From Leptolinea sp964397625 (lineage in GTDB: Bacteria; Chloroflexota; Anaerolineae; Anaerolineales; Anaerolineaceae): a stretch of 64,000 nucleotides of DNA. This document shows, one piece after another, positions 15,869 through 25,328 of this stretch. Numbering within the stretch: the stretch's first letter is position 1; every line of letters begins with the position of its first letter. The DNA is taken from contig CAYNJT010000003.1 of NCBI GenBank assembly GCA_964397625.1, positions 33,872-97,871 of the forward strand, read 5' to 3'. Position numbers and translations under genes: made by a program. The notes beneath the pieces are model-generated. The model ran no database searches and was not told where the DNA came from. It worked only from the letters and a program-made list of their open reading frames with translations.

Positions 15869-16391
15869 TTGCTTTACCAGGGGTGTTTATCATTTCTGAA
15901 ATGATAACATTCAGCGAACCAATGCGGCGATCTGTGGACTGCTTTATCTATCAGGTACACTTTTGGGTGAAAAACACAATTTCTTCTAAAGTTCTCTTGA
16001 CATTTACCGGGAGCGTGATATAAACAACCAGATTTTAACGTTATATTTTGTCTGAAATCCCTCCCAAAAGACAATGAAATTAAATCTGTTCACCAACCGA
16101 CATATTACAGGCCGGATTAGGAAAGATATTATCCAGAGCTGGTATGCCGGCGCGTTTAAATCAATCCCCTCGACCGAAATGTCATTTTCGGATCTTTTAC
16201 CGTTTTCATTTATTTCATCGGCACATGGTTTGGATTACTCATGAGACCTGGAATGCTTTTCCCCGGGTCTTGTTGTTTAAAACAGGAAAGTGAATCGTCC
16301 AAGTTTTTAAAATGCGAATTTCGATAATCGGGAGACACATGGGAGAGAACATTATTCAACCATGATCAAATATATTTGTAAGGAGGAGAAT
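15869..16391 (+). other. 523-base region upstream of liv operon
   Basis: No convincing gene. It holds a palindrome at 15887-15907 with exact 10-base arms TTATCATTTC and GAAATGATAA around one T, about 20 bases after the lipoprotein stop (operator or end-of-transcript hairpin), and a good promoter at 15997-16024 (TTGACA-16-TATAAA) reading toward livK with a leader of about 360 bases. A 56-codon open frame at 16074-16244 has no ribosome site. Confidence 0.6.
15997..16024 (+). promoter_or_regulatory. Promoter of liv operon
   Basis: TTGACA at 15997-16002 and TATAAA at 16019-16024 are separated by 16 bases. It is the best promoter before livK and implies a long leader. Confidence 0.65.
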
Positions 16392-17558
16392 ATGAATAAG
16401 AAGTCAAGAGTTTTAGCGTTATGCATGCTGGTCATTGTGCTTGCCGGAATGTTCGCCGGGTGCAGCCAATCCAAGACCGTTAAAGTCGGTTTTGTCGCCC
16501 AGATGACCGGTCCCGATTCGTACATCGGTCAGGCTGCCAAAGTTGCCCTTGAGGATGAAGTTAAAGCCATTAATGACAAAGGCGGCATTCAGGGTTACAA
16601 AGTCGAATTGATCACCTATGACAGCCGCTCGGAGATCCCCGATGCCGTGGCTGCTGCCAAACGCCTGATGGAACAGGATCAGGTAAATGCCATCATCGGC
16701 CCCGAATGGTCTGGTGCTGCCATTCCCATCGCCGCCATGGCCGACACGGCCAAAATCCCGGTGATTGCCACCACGGCGTCGAATATCAAAGTTACCGTGG
16801 ACGACAATGACAAGGTACACCCCTACATGTTCCGCACCTGCTTCATCGATCCCTACCAGGGTTACGCGCTGGCTGATTTTGCCTACAAGGAACTTGGCAA
16901 GAAGAAAGCCGCCTTCATCACCGATGTAACCGCTGCCTATTCTGTGGGTATTCAGAACTACTTTGAAGACCACTTCAAGGAACTGGGCGGTGAGGTCGTC
17001 GCCAAGGAAGGCTATCAGGCCAATGATACCGAATTCCGCGCGCAAATCTCGAAAGTAGCCGAATCCGGAGCCGATATCCTGGTCGTCCCGACCGGCACCT
17101 ACCGCGATATTGCCCTTATCGCCAAACAGGCCACCGCGCTCGGCTTGAAAATCCAGTACCTGGGTGTTGACGGCTGGGTAGCCGATGAACTGCTCAGCAT
17201 GGCCGGCACCGAACTGGAAGGCGCTTTCCTCTCCAGCGGCGTCTCCACCGAATCTCCTGAATTCCAGGATTTCAACGCCGCCTTTGAAAAAGCCCATGGT
17301 CAGAAAGCTTCAGTCTATGCGTATTACGCGCTTGACGCTCTAAAGATGATTGAATATGGCGCCGGAGAAGCTATCAAGAAAACCGGTTCCCCATCAGCCA
17401 CGGCAATCAGAGACGCCATCGAAAACATGAAAGACGTTCCCGTTTTCACCAGCAAACTGACCATCGAACCTGATACCCATAATCCGCACAACAAACCTGT
17501 CATCATTATGGAGATCAGCGATTCGAAGTGGAAGATTGCCAAGACGTACGCTCCGTAA
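16392..17558 (+). CDS. livK: Branched-chain amino acid/amide ABC transporter, binding lipoprotein
   Basis: Periplasmic-binding-protein-type lipoprotein of 388 residues. The signal peptide (MNKKSRVLALCMLVIV) ends in LAGMFAGC, giving a lipid anchor. The mature part has the LivK/type I fold (VKVGFVAQMTGPDSYIGQAAKVALEDE, IGPEWSGAAIPIAAMADTAKIP). ATG 16392 is chosen because AAGGAGGAG stands right before it; the ATG 30 bases upstream lacks a site. It delivers ligand to LivHM. The family binds branched-chain amino acids but also urea, amides and aromatic acids; the amidohydrolase at the end of the operon hints at an amide or N-acyl compound. Confidence 0.93.
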   Translation: MNKKSRVLALCMLVIVLAGMFAGCSQSKTVKVGFVAQMTGPDSYIGQAAKVALEDEVKAINDKGGIQGYKVELITYDSRSEIPDAVAAAKRLMEQDQVNAIIGPEWSGAAIPIAAMADTAKIPVIATTASNIKVTVDDNDKVHPYMFRTCFIDPYQGYALADFAYKELGKKKAAFITDVTAAYSVGIQNYFEDHFKELGGEVVAKEGYQANDTEFRAQISKVAESGADILVVPTGTYRDIALIAKQATALGLKIQYLGVDGWVADELLSMAGTELEGAFLSSGVSTESPEFQDFNAAFEKAHGQKASVYAYYALDALKMIEYGAGEAIKKTGSPSATAIRDAIENMKDVPVFTSKLTIEPDTHNPHNKPVIIMEISDSKWKIAKTYAP

Positions 17559-17600
17559 AAAGCTTCCGTTTCCTATGGATTCGGTCCATTATTACCCGGA

Positions 17601-17632
17601 GGGGGCGTTCCGACGCCCCCAAAGGGTTTTTC
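17601..17632 (+). terminator. Attenuating hairpin between livK and livH
   Basis: An 8-bp GC stem GGGGGCGT/ACGCCCCC with a TCCG loop is followed by AAAGGGTTTTT. Such hairpins after the binding-protein gene usually allow partial readthrough, so that more binding protein than membrane parts is made. Confidence 0.75.
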
Positions 17633-17707
17633 CTGTGTAATGTCCTGCTTGCCGGCCCTTTATATTTATCAGCTCCTGGCTGAATCAACCCGGGAGGAGC
17701 AAACCTT

Positions 17708-18583
17708 GTGACACTTCTTATCCAACAAATTGTCAGTGGAATTTCCATCGGAGCGGTTTACTCGCTGCTCGCGGTGGGGTACGCGCTGGTTTACAGTGTG
17801 TATAACTTTACCAACTGGGCTTTTGATGCCTTTATGGTGGTGGGCGCATTTGCCGGTTTTTATGCCATTACCAGTTTTTATTTACCGGTCTGGCTTGCGC
17901 TGACCATCTCAATATTATTAACGGTCGCTCTATCTCTTCTTGTTGAGACAGGCGCGTACCGGCCGTTACGCATGCGTAACGCGCCGCGGTTATATATGAT
18001 GATTTCAGCCATGGGTGCCAATCTGGCGATTATTAACATTGTCAACCTGTTATTCGGCGGAGCTTTTCGTAAATTTCCCGAGATCATTCCTGGCACGATC
18101 AATATCCAGGGTGTGTCATTTGGCAAGATGGACCTGGCCGCGGCGATTATCTCGTTTATCACGCTGGGTCTGTTATGGTTCTTCCTGATGCGCACCAAAC
18201 AGGGTTTGGCCATTCGCGCCAGTTCATTAGACACAGTGACAGCCGGTATTATGGGTATCAATAACAATAACGTGGCGTTGATCATCTTCTTCATCACCGG
18301 CATTCTTTCGTCCATCAGCGGCGTGTTCTATGGCATCAAATATGCCGTCTTTCCATACCTCGGCTCGGTAACAACCAAGGCCATGATCGCCAGCATCATC
18401 GGCGGTTTGGGAAGCCTGCCCGGTGCTGTGGTGGGTAGCCTGCTTCTGGGTGTTCTGGAGACGTTGATCTCCGGTTACATTTCCTCTGTGTACCGCGACC
18501 TCTTCTCGTTCACGTTCCTGATCATCATGCTTTTATTTCTGCCAAACGGCCTCTTCGGTGCCCGTTCAGAAGAGAAGCTGTAA
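17708..18583 (+). CDS. livH: Branched-chain amino acid-type ABC permease LivH
   Basis: Inner-membrane permease of 291 residues with about eight helices. It shows the LivH opening (IVSGISIGAVYSLLAVGYALVY) and the cytoplasmic loop RTKQGLAIRASSLDTVTAGIMGI that couples to the ATPases. The start is GTG 17708 with GGGAGGAG upstream. It forms the translocation channel with LivM, whose gene begins 12 bases after its stop. Confidence 0.94.
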   Translation: MTLLIQQIVSGISIGAVYSLLAVGYALVYSVYNFTNWAFDAFMVVGAFAGFYAITSFYLPVWLALTISILLTVALSLLVETGAYRPLRMRNAPRLYMMISAMGANLAIINIVNLLFGGAFRKFPEIIPGTINIQGVSFGKMDLAAAIISFITLGLLWFFLMRTKQGLAIRASSLDTVTAGIMGINNNNVALIIFFITGILSSISGVFYGIKYAVFPYLGSVTTKAMIASIIGGLGSLPGAVVGSLLLGVLETLISGYISSVYRDLFSFTFLIIMLLFLPNGLFGARSEEKL

Positions 18584-18595
18584 GGAGCACATCGT

Positions 18596-19504
18596 ATGGG
18601 ATACATTAACACAATCATGATCCTGGGCGGCATCAGCGTGATCGCGGCGTTGGGTGTGGCCATTTTAACCGGATACACCGGGTTATTTTCCATCGGGCAT
18701 GCCGCGTTTATGGCGCTGGGTGGTTACGCGGCAGCGTATGTCTACATGAACCTTCATGTCCCCTATGGGATTTCAATATTGTTCGGAGGCGTTTTTGCCG
18801 GACTTTGCAGCTTAATCATTGGCTTTCCCACCTTCCGCAGCAAACTGACCGGCGATTACTTTGCCATTGCCACATTTGGTTTTGCCGAGGCCATCCGTTT
18901 GTTGTTGAACAACACATACACATCGCTGGGCGGCGCTTTTGGTTTTACCGGAATCCCCCAGTTGACCACCCTGCCAGTGGTATTAATATCCGTCGTACTG
19001 GCAGTTTATTTCGCGCACAGCTTTGTGACCTCGCAGTTCGGCAAGAATTGCATTGCTGTCAAGCAGGATGAAGTGGCTGCCCAGATGATGGGGGTCAATC
19101 TGCTGCAAACCAAATTGATCGCCCTGTTCATCAGCGCGTTCTTTGCCGGAGTGGCGGGCGGTCTGTTCGGGTTCTACATGGCGTACCTGGTTCCCTCCAT
19201 GTTCACCGCCACGCGCTCGTATGACCTGCTGGCGGCTGTGGTCTTTGGAGGGATGCAATCCCTTATCGGTCCGGCAATTGCCGCTTTCGTGTTGGTAGCC
19301 GTTCCAGAGTTGCTGCGCTTCTTCACCGAATGGCGTCTGATCATCTATGGTCTGCTGTTCGTGATCATCATGATCTTCAAGCCGCAGGGACTGCTGGGGT
19401 ATACCGAAATGAATTTCACGGCAACCTGGTATTTTATAAAAAAGACGGTTACAGGCTTGTTTAAGAAAAAAACAAAATCAGGCGTGGAGGATGCGAATGA
19501 GTGA
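18596..19504 (+). CDS. livM: Branched-chain amino acid-type ABC permease LivM
   Basis: Second permease subunit, 302 residues. The opening GYTGLFSIGHAAFMALGGYAAAY is the LivM signature, and the EAA-like coupling loop (FGKNCIAVKQDEVAAQMMGVN) lies about residue 142-162. The C-terminal tail is lysine-rich. AAGGAG precedes ATG 18596; the stop overlaps the start of livG by 8 bases, so translation is coupled. Confidence 0.94.
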   Translation: MGYINTIMILGGISVIAALGVAILTGYTGLFSIGHAAFMALGGYAAAYVYMNLHVPYGISILFGGVFAGLCSLIIGFPTFRSKLTGDYFAIATFGFAEAIRLLLNNTYTSLGGAFGFTGIPQLTTLPVVLISVVLAVYFAHSFVTSQFGKNCIAVKQDEVAAQMMGVNLLQTKLIALFISAFFAGVAGGLFGFYMAYLVPSMFTATRSYDLLAAVVFGGMQSLIGPAIAAFVLVAVPELLRFFTEWRLIIYGLLFVIIMIFKPQGLLGYTEMNFTATWYFIKKTVTGLFKKKTKSGVEDANE

Positions 19505-20303
19505 GACTGTCCTCCACCTGGATAACGTTTCAGTTTCTTTCGGCGGTGTGAAAGCCGTAAAAAACCTGAATCTTGAATTGAAAAAGGAAGAATTGATTGG
19601 TCTTATCGGGCCAAACGGCGCCGGTAAGACCACCATTTTCAACCTTATAACCGGTTCTGTCAGGCCGACAGAGGGTATCATCCGGTTCAAAGGCAAGGAT
19701 ATTGTCGGGAAATCATCCGATCAGCTCTGCCACCTGGGGATAAGCCGCACGTTCCAGAACATCCGCCTGTTTCCGCAGATGTCAGTGTTTGAGAATGTGG
19801 CGCTTGGGCTGCATAGCAATCCCCATTACACAATATTTGAGGCTTTCGTGCGCACCCCGCGTGCCACGAAGATGGAAAAACTGGTTGAAAAACAGGTGGC
19901 TGAATTGCTTGAACTTGTAGGCCTGCAGGACTTTGGCAGCCAGGCAGCCGGTATACTGCCTTACGGCCTTCAGCGCCGCCTTGAACTGGCGCGCGCTATG
20001 GCCACGTCCCCCGAGTTGCTGCTGCTTGATGAGCCAGCCGCGGGGATGAACGAAGACGAATGCGCCGAATTGATCAAGATGATCCGCCATATCCATGAAC
20101 TGAAGAGATACAGCATCATTCTGATCGAACACCACATGAATGTGGTGATGGACTTATGCCGCAATTCGCGCATCCTGGTGCTGAATCTGGGAGAGACTCT
20201 GGCTGTCGGCAGTCCAGCTGAAATTCAAAACAATCCGCAGGTTATCGCGGCGTATCTAGGTGAAAGAAGAGAGCGTAATGGTAGAAAACGTTCCGTTTCT
20301 TGA
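19497..20303 (+). CDS. livG: Branched-chain amino acid-type ABC ATPase LivG
   Basis: ATP-binding subunit of 268 residues. Walker A is GPNGAGKTT, the Q-loop region reads ISRTFQNIRLFPQMSVFENV (typical of LivG), the signature stretch is LPYGLQRRLELARA (in place of LSGGQ), and Walker B is LLLLDEPAAGMNEDE, followed by the H-loop (IEHHMNVVMDLC). Two in-frame ATGs exist; 19497 is preferred because the GGAGG site directly abuts the earlier one at 19491. It pairs with LivF to drive transport. Confidence 0.94.
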   Translation: MSETVLHLDNVSVSFGGVKAVKNLNLELKKEELIGLIGPNGAGKTTIFNLITGSVRPTEGIIRFKGKDIVGKSSDQLCHLGISRTFQNIRLFPQMSVFENVALGLHSNPHYTIFEAFVRTPRATKMEKLVEKQVAELLELVGLQDFGSQAAGILPYGLQRRLELARAMATSPELLLLDEPAAGMNEDECAELIKMIRHIHELKRYSIILIEHHMNVVMDLCRNSRILVLNLGETLAVGSPAEIQNNPQVIAAYLGERRERNGRKRSVS

Positions 20304-21012
20304 CGTATCAAATCTGAATGTTCACTACGGTGGTATTCATGCCCTGCGAGACATCAATCTGCAGATCGCCCGTGGAGAGATCGCCTCGGTTATCGGGGCC
20401 AATGGCGCGGGAAAGTCAACATTGTTGAAAACGATCAGCAGTGTGAAGGCGTATACCTCTGGGAGTATTAAGTTTAAAGGGAAAGACCTTCCAAAAGAAT
20501 CATTCCAGGTGGTCAAAGAAGGGGTTACCCTGGTGCCTGAAGGCCGCCGGATTTTTGGTCCGCTCTCGGTGAAAGAAAATCTTCTACTGGGGGCATATTC
20601 GAAAAAAGAGAGTCCCGAGATCACGCGGCGCATGGACGAGGTTTTCAGCCTGTTCCCGGTTCTGCATGAACGCGTCCGCCAGCCGGGGGGGACCCTTTCA
20701 GGCGGCGAACAGCAGATGCTTGCCATTGGCCGCGCGTTGATGTCAGAACCGCAGTTATTGCTGCTCGATGAACCGTCGCTGGGACTTGCCCCGAAGATCA
20801 TCGATCTGGTTCTGGACACCATTGTAAAATTGAACGAAGACACCGGATTGACCATCCTACTGGTCGAACAAAATGCTTCGCTTGCATTGGAAATCAGCGA
20901 TCACGCCTTCGTTTTGGAGACTGGCGAGATTAAGATACATGGGAAGGGAATTGACCTGCTGGATGATCCGAGGGTGAAAGAAAGTTATCTCGGATTATCC
21001 AGCTCAACATAG
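20278..21012 (+). CDS. livF: Branched-chain amino acid-type ABC ATPase LivF
   Basis: Second ATP-binding subunit, 244 residues from ATG 20278 (AAGAGAG upstream); an in-frame GTG at 20260 is an alternative. Walker A is GANGAGKST, signature LSGGEQQMLAIGRAL, Walker B QLLLLDEPSLGLAP, and the LivF-specific VTLVPEGRRIFGPLSVKENL is present. The gene overlaps the 3' end of livG by 26 bases. Confidence 0.93.
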   Translation: MVENVPFLDVSNLNVHYGGIHALRDINLQIARGEIASVIGANGAGKSTLLKTISSVKAYTSGSIKFKGKDLPKESFQVVKEGVTLVPEGRRIFGPLSVKENLLLGAYSKKESPEITRRMDEVFSLFPVLHERVRQPGGTLSGGEQQMLAIGRALMSEPQLLLLDEPSLGLAPKIIDLVLDTIVKLNEDTGLTILLVEQNASLALEISDHAFVLETGEIKIHGKGIDLLDDPRVKESYLGLSSST

Positions 21013-21029
21013 ACATATAAGAGGAAAGT

Positions 21030-22631
21030 ATGACAACCAAAAACAACCTGGTTTTGCTTAATGGTGTTTTTCACACACTCGACGAGAAGCAACCCGTCGT
21101 TTCTGCCGTCGCTGTTCGAGGTGGACGGTTTGTGTATCTCGGCGATAATGGCGGCGCGCGGGCGGTCTTCGGGAAAGAGCCGGTTGAAGTCATAGACCTT
21201 AAAGGCGCTACTGTTCTCCCAGGGCTGACCGATGCCCATATGCACTTTGAATATTATGCCTTGATGCTGCAGAACATCAATGCTGAATTGCCCACACCGG
21301 AAGATGTGATCGGTGAGGTGGCGAAGAAGGCGCAATCCCTACCCGCGGGCAAATGGATAACCGGTTTTGGTTGGAACCATAATGTGTGGGGAGGGAATTT
21401 CCCTACGGCTGAAATGCTTGACCGGGTCGCCCCACACCACCCGGTATCACTGCAGGCAAAAAGCGGACATGCCATCTGGGTGAACAACGCGGCTCTGCGG
21501 GCGGTCGGAATCAATGATCAAACGCAGGATCCCCCCGGCGGCCAAATTGTGCGCGACAGCACGGGTAAAGCAACCGGCATCATTCTGGAAGAAGCCATGT
21601 GGATGGTGGAGCATAAAATTCCAGCCCCCACGACAGACGAACTGGCAGCCGCGGTTGAATTTGCCATGCAAGCCGCCAATAAACTCGGATTAACCGGTGT
21701 TCATGACTTGGACCAACCTTCGGTCTTCAAAGCGTTTCAGAAATTGAAGCAGGCAGGCAAACTCACTCTACGGATCAATAAGGGTATCCCCCTTGCCTAC
21801 CTTGACGCTGTCATTTCTGCCGGCCTGTATTCCGGTTTCGGAGATGACATGCTGCATCTGGGACCGGTAAAAATGTTCGCGGATGGCGCACTTGGCCCCA
21901 AAACAGCCTGGATGCTGGCAGGGTATGATTCCGCGCCAAATGACACCGGCATTTCCACAACAGATGTTGAAGTACTTTGCGAGAGTACTTTAAAAGCCAA
22001 TTCCAACGGCCTGGCTGTGGCCATTCACGCCATTGGCGACCGGGCCAACCGCGAAGTGTTAAATATTTACGCCGAAGCCAAAAAACAATTGCCGGATTGC
22101 GGCCTGCGCAACCGGATTGAGCATGTTCAGCTCCTCGCGCCGGAAGATGCCGGCCGATTAGCAGAACTGGGCGTGATCGCCTCCATGCAGCCCATACATG
22201 CCACGTCTGACATGTACATCGCGGACAAACACTGGGGCAGCCGGTTGGACGGGGCTTACGCCTGGAAAACGCAATTAGAAAAAGGCGCCGTACTGGCACT
22301 TGGGTCTGATTGCCCGGTGGAGACGATTGATCCGCTGGCAGGAATACACGCAGCCGTTACCCGTCGCCGGGCTGACAGCACCCCCGGCCCGGAAGGCTGG
22401 CGACCAGACCAACGACTGACGGTGGATGAAGCCGTCAGAGGGTACACCACAGGCCCGGCTTACGCGGTAGGAATGGAAGACCGTTTGGGCAAACTGGCTG
22501 ATGGTTACCTCGCCGATATGACCATCCTTGATAAAGACATCTACTCCATTGATCCAATGGAAATACTCTCCGTCCAAGTACTTGGGACGGTGGTAGATGG
22601 GCGATTTGTCTGGCGTAGCAACACCCTCTAA
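21030..22631 (+). CDS. YtcJ-like metal-dependent amidohydrolase
   Basis: A 533-residue amidohydrolase of the superfamily with a TIM-barrel active site. The metal-binding DAHMHFEYY (HxH) comes early, then LTGVHDLD, FADGALGPKTAWM, AIHAIGDRANREVL, RIEHVQLL and ALGSDCPVETIDPLAGIHAAV; the C-terminal GKLADGYLADMTILDKD closes the small beta-sandwich. No signal peptide, so it is cytoplasmic. Relatives include N-substituted formamide deformylase and exoenzyme-regulatory AepA-like proteins. It starts 17 bases after livF in the same operon, so its substrate is probably what the Liv transporter imports. The exact compound is unknown. Confidence 0.88.
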   Translation: MTTKNNLVLLNGVFHTLDEKQPVVSAVAVRGGRFVYLGDNGGARAVFGKEPVEVIDLKGATVLPGLTDAHMHFEYYALMLQNINAELPTPEDVIGEVAKKAQSLPAGKWITGFGWNHNVWGGNFPTAEMLDRVAPHHPVSLQAKSGHAIWVNNAALRAVGINDQTQDPPGGQIVRDSTGKATGIILEEAMWMVEHKIPAPTTDELAAAVEFAMQAANKLGLTGVHDLDQPSVFKAFQKLKQAGKLTLRINKGIPLAYLDAVISAGLYSGFGDDMLHLGPVKMFADGALGPKTAWMLAGYDSAPNDTGISTTDVEVLCESTLKANSNGLAVAIHAIGDRANREVLNIYAEAKKQLPDCGLRNRIEHVQLLAPEDAGRLAELGVIASMQPIHATSDMYIADKHWGSRLDGAYAWKTQLEKGAVLALGSDCPVETIDPLAGIHAAVTRRRADSTPGPEGWRPDQRLTVDEAVRGYTTGPAYAVGMEDRLGKLADGYLADMTILDKDIYSIDPMEILSVQVLGTVVDGRFVWRSNTL

Positions 22632-22640
22632 TTGATTTGA

Positions 22641-22680
22641 AAGAAGACCGGTCATGAAATCTTTCATGACCGGTCTTCTT
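22641..22680. terminator. Bidirectional terminator, 19-bp perfect arms
   Basis: AAGAAGACCGGTCATGAAA (22641-22659) and its exact complement (22662-22680) flank two bases. It lies 9 bases after the amidohydrolase stop and 14 bases from the stop of the opposing chemoreceptor, and serves both. Confidence 0.85.
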
Positions 22681-22694
22681 AAAATGAGTAATGA

Positions 22695-24779
22695 CTACGC
22701 TAACTTGAACCGGTTAACCACATCTTTAAGATTATTGGCCATCTCAGCCAGTGATTGAGCGGAGGCGGTCACTTCCTCCACCTGGGCGCTCATTTCTTCT
22801 GTGGAAGCGGAGACTTCCTCGATGGCCGCGCTGTTTTCCTCGCTTACACTGGCGATGCTTTCGATTGCCTGGGTTACCTCGCTGGAATTGGCAGCCATTT
22901 CCTCGGTTGCAGCGGTATTTTCTTCTACAACCGCTGAAACGGAATCGACGGAAGAGACCAGTTCCCCGGCAGATTCACTCATCTTTTTTGCCGCTTCACC
23001 GGCCAACTCAGCCTGTTTGGTCACTTCTTGGGCGGCATTTAAAATTTCCGAGAGGGCAGTTCCTGCTTTGTTGGCGCTAACCACTCCAATCTCAACTTCT
23101 TTTGAACCTTCTTCCATGGCCTTTACGGCTTCTGCCACTGTGCTTTGAATTCCAATGATCAATGCCGCGATTTCTTTGGTAGCCGAACTGGAGCGTTCTG
23201 CCAATTTTCGGACCTCATCCGCCACAACGGCAAATCCCTTGCCATGTTCACCGGCACGGGCAGCCTCAATGGCAGCATTCAATGCCAGAAGATTGGTCTG
23301 TGAGGCAATATCTTCAATGGTTTCTACAATGGCGCCAATCTCACCGGACCGCTGACCCATCTCCTGTACCTTTTCCGCAGAAGCGCCAACTTTTGTCTTG
23401 ATACTCTGCATTCCACTCAACGTTTCTTCAACGGTGGCAACACCGCCACGGGCTGCTTCAGTCGCGATAGACGCGTCACGGATGACTGCTTCCGCGTTGC
23501 CGGTCACCTGTTGAATGGCGGTATTAATCTGGGCTGTAACCTCGGCTGCTCGCGAGATGGCCTGACTTTGTTCCTGGGCGCCTTTGGCCACTCCTTCAAT
23601 AGCTTTAGACATTTGTTCAATGGAAGATGCTGTTTTTGTGATTGATGATGACTGATCGGATGTGCCTCTGGCTACCTGCTGAATGGTGGTAGAGATCTGA
23701 TTGGTCGCCTGACCGGCCTGGCCGGCGGCGTTGGCTAGCTGACTGGAGGCAGCCGCCAGATTAACGGCATTCTCGTTAATATCCGAAACAGCCGCCCGAA
23801 GACCGTTAATCATGGTAACAAACGCATTACCCAATTCATCTTTTTCTGATTTTGGTTGAACATTAACAGTTAAGTCATTGGTGGCAATTGTCTTGGCAGC
23901 GTCTCCCATACCCTGTAGATACAAGGTTAGCTCATGAAGAGACTTACTAATATCTCCAATTTCATCCCTCCGTTTTCGCAAGGCCTCACGAGCTTTCACC
24001 TCGATGGCATGCAACAAGACCGAATCGGTTGTTTTGGAATGGGTTGAACTCTCCGTAACATCGTTCGAGTCGCGCAATAGATCTCCCTGGGCAATCTTCT
24101 GAAGGGCCTTTGTCGTTGAAACCAGTGGGATGGCAATATTGCGTGTAATAGCAATTCCCAGAAATATTGCCAGAATAATACTGGCAAGCGAGATACCTAC
24201 CAGAAAGATGGTTGAAGATGAGAATATTCTATCGCTGGCTGCTTTATCTTCAGCGGCCAATTTAGTGGTTAAATCCACAATTTTGGCCATGGAAGCCGCA
24301 ACGGCTTTTCGGGAATTGGACGTATCACCGCCATCAGAAATACTGGTCATGGCAGCAGTCTCGTTGCCGCTATTGATATAGGCAACGACAGCCTCCAGAG
24401 CTTTGTAATACGCGTTAAGTGTTGTGTCAAACTCGTTTAATGCAGCGAGCTGCTCCTCATTCAAGGGAGATCCCCGAAATTTCTCCATATTCTCGGTAAC
24501 CAGTTTTTTCTCATCCTGGATGGTCTGCTCAATAGCCGCACGCTGTTCCGGGATCATCATATATTTGAAAATATCACCACGAATGGTTAACAGGGCGGAT
24601 TCTGCTCTCATGATCTGTTCGATGGGAAGGGTGCGATTCTCATAAAGGCTGGTGGCGTTTTTATTAATATTGCTCATGTTCAAGTAATTCAAGATCGCAA
24701 TGGCGATGATCAATACCACAACCAGCATGAATCCACCAATCAACTTGGAGCCCGTTCTAATATTGTTTAAAAATTTCAT
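22695..24779 (-). CDS. Methyl-accepting chemotaxis protein, four-helix-bundle sensor
   Basis: Chemoreceptor of 694 residues. Helix 1 (about 13-33, GGFMLVVVLIIAIAILNYL) and helix 2 (about 192-215) flank an extracellular four-helix bundle (4HB_MCP type; RAESALLTIRGDIFKYMMIPEQR). HAMP segments follow to about residue 330, with an unusual insert rich in Ser and Thr (about 235-255). The signalling tip (NLLALNAAIEAARAGEHGKG) is intact. The cytoplasmic half is closely alike in layout to the receptor at 3.4-5.8 kb, so the two probably join the same arrays. AAGGATGG precedes the ATG. Ligand unknown. Confidence 0.93.
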   Translation of the reverse strand: MKFLNNIRTGSKLIGGFMLVVVLIIAIAILNYLNMSNINKNATSLYENRTLPIEQIMRAESALLTIRGDIFKYMMIPEQRAAIEQTIQDEKKLVTENMEKFRGSPLNEEQLAALNEFDTTLNAYYKALEAVVAYINSGNETAAMTSISDGGDTSNSRKAVAASMAKIVDLTTKLAAEDKAASDRIFSSSTIFLVGISLASIILAIFLGIAITRNIAIPLVSTTKALQKIAQGDLLRDSNDVTESSTHSKTTDSVLLHAIEVKAREALRKRRDEIGDISKSLHELTLYLQGMGDAAKTIATNDLTVNVQPKSEKDELGNAFVTMINGLRAAVSDINENAVNLAAASSQLANAAGQAGQATNQISTTIQQVARGTSDQSSSITKTASSIEQMSKAIEGVAKGAQEQSQAISRAAEVTAQINTAIQQVTGNAEAVIRDASIATEAARGGVATVEETLSGMQSIKTKVGASAEKVQEMGQRSGEIGAIVETIEDIASQTNLLALNAAIEAARAGEHGKGFAVVADEVRKLAERSSSATKEIAALIIGIQSTVAEAVKAMEEGSKEVEIGVVSANKAGTALSEILNAAQEVTKQAELAGEAAKKMSESAGELVSSVDSVSAVVEENTAATEEMAANSSEVTQAIESIASVSEENSAAIEEVSASTEEMSAQVEEVTASAQSLAEMANNLKDVVNRFKLA

Positions 24780-25328
24780 AAGACCATCCTTTCATTAACT
24801 TCCTGCGGCAGAATAATGATATTGATGTGGTTGCTGGCCTGAAGCATTTCTGTTATCTGGCCCCGAAGAAACCCATAAGATTCCGAGGTGAACAGCATGA
24901 CCATTCACCGAGGATTAAACTCCTGCTAATCCACAATGATTTTCAGGCCTTTCAACTCATTCGCCATTACCTGTCGAATATTCCAGGTTATAAGAGTAGT
25001 ACATCACTACAATTCTACAGTCGATAAGGATTAAAGTTGAATAAATCTGCGGTTAATAAAAAAATTAATCCATTGTGGAAAGGTTAATTTTGATGATCCT
25101 TATTGGATTTTTCGAAGAGTTGATGTAAAGTCCAAGAGAAAATTTTCTAAGAGTCGCATATCGTAAAATAAAGTTTTTTTACAACATTTCATCCAGGAAT
25201 TAAAAAAATCCACAAAACGAAAATCTGATAAAATACTCGCAAGTAAAATAATCATTTTTCCCCATCCTTATAACTGCTTATTGGAATAAACAAACCGCTG
25301 TCACGCGGCTCTCTTCGCACAGGGAAAA
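24780..25328 (+). other. 549-base AT-rich region before yjdF-like gene
   Basis: No gene seen. It holds a 12-bp palindrome AGAAAATTTTCT (25137-25148), an extended -10 promoter (TG at 25226-25227, TAAAAT at 25229-25234) reading right, and a small hairpin CCGC/GCGG (25295-25298, 25305-25308) in the predicted 88-base leader of the YjdF-family gene. The rest is featureless to me. Confidence 0.5.

Noticed and set aside
16074..16244. 56-codon frame in the liv leader
   Set aside because: No ribosome site and no recognisable sequence; probably chance.
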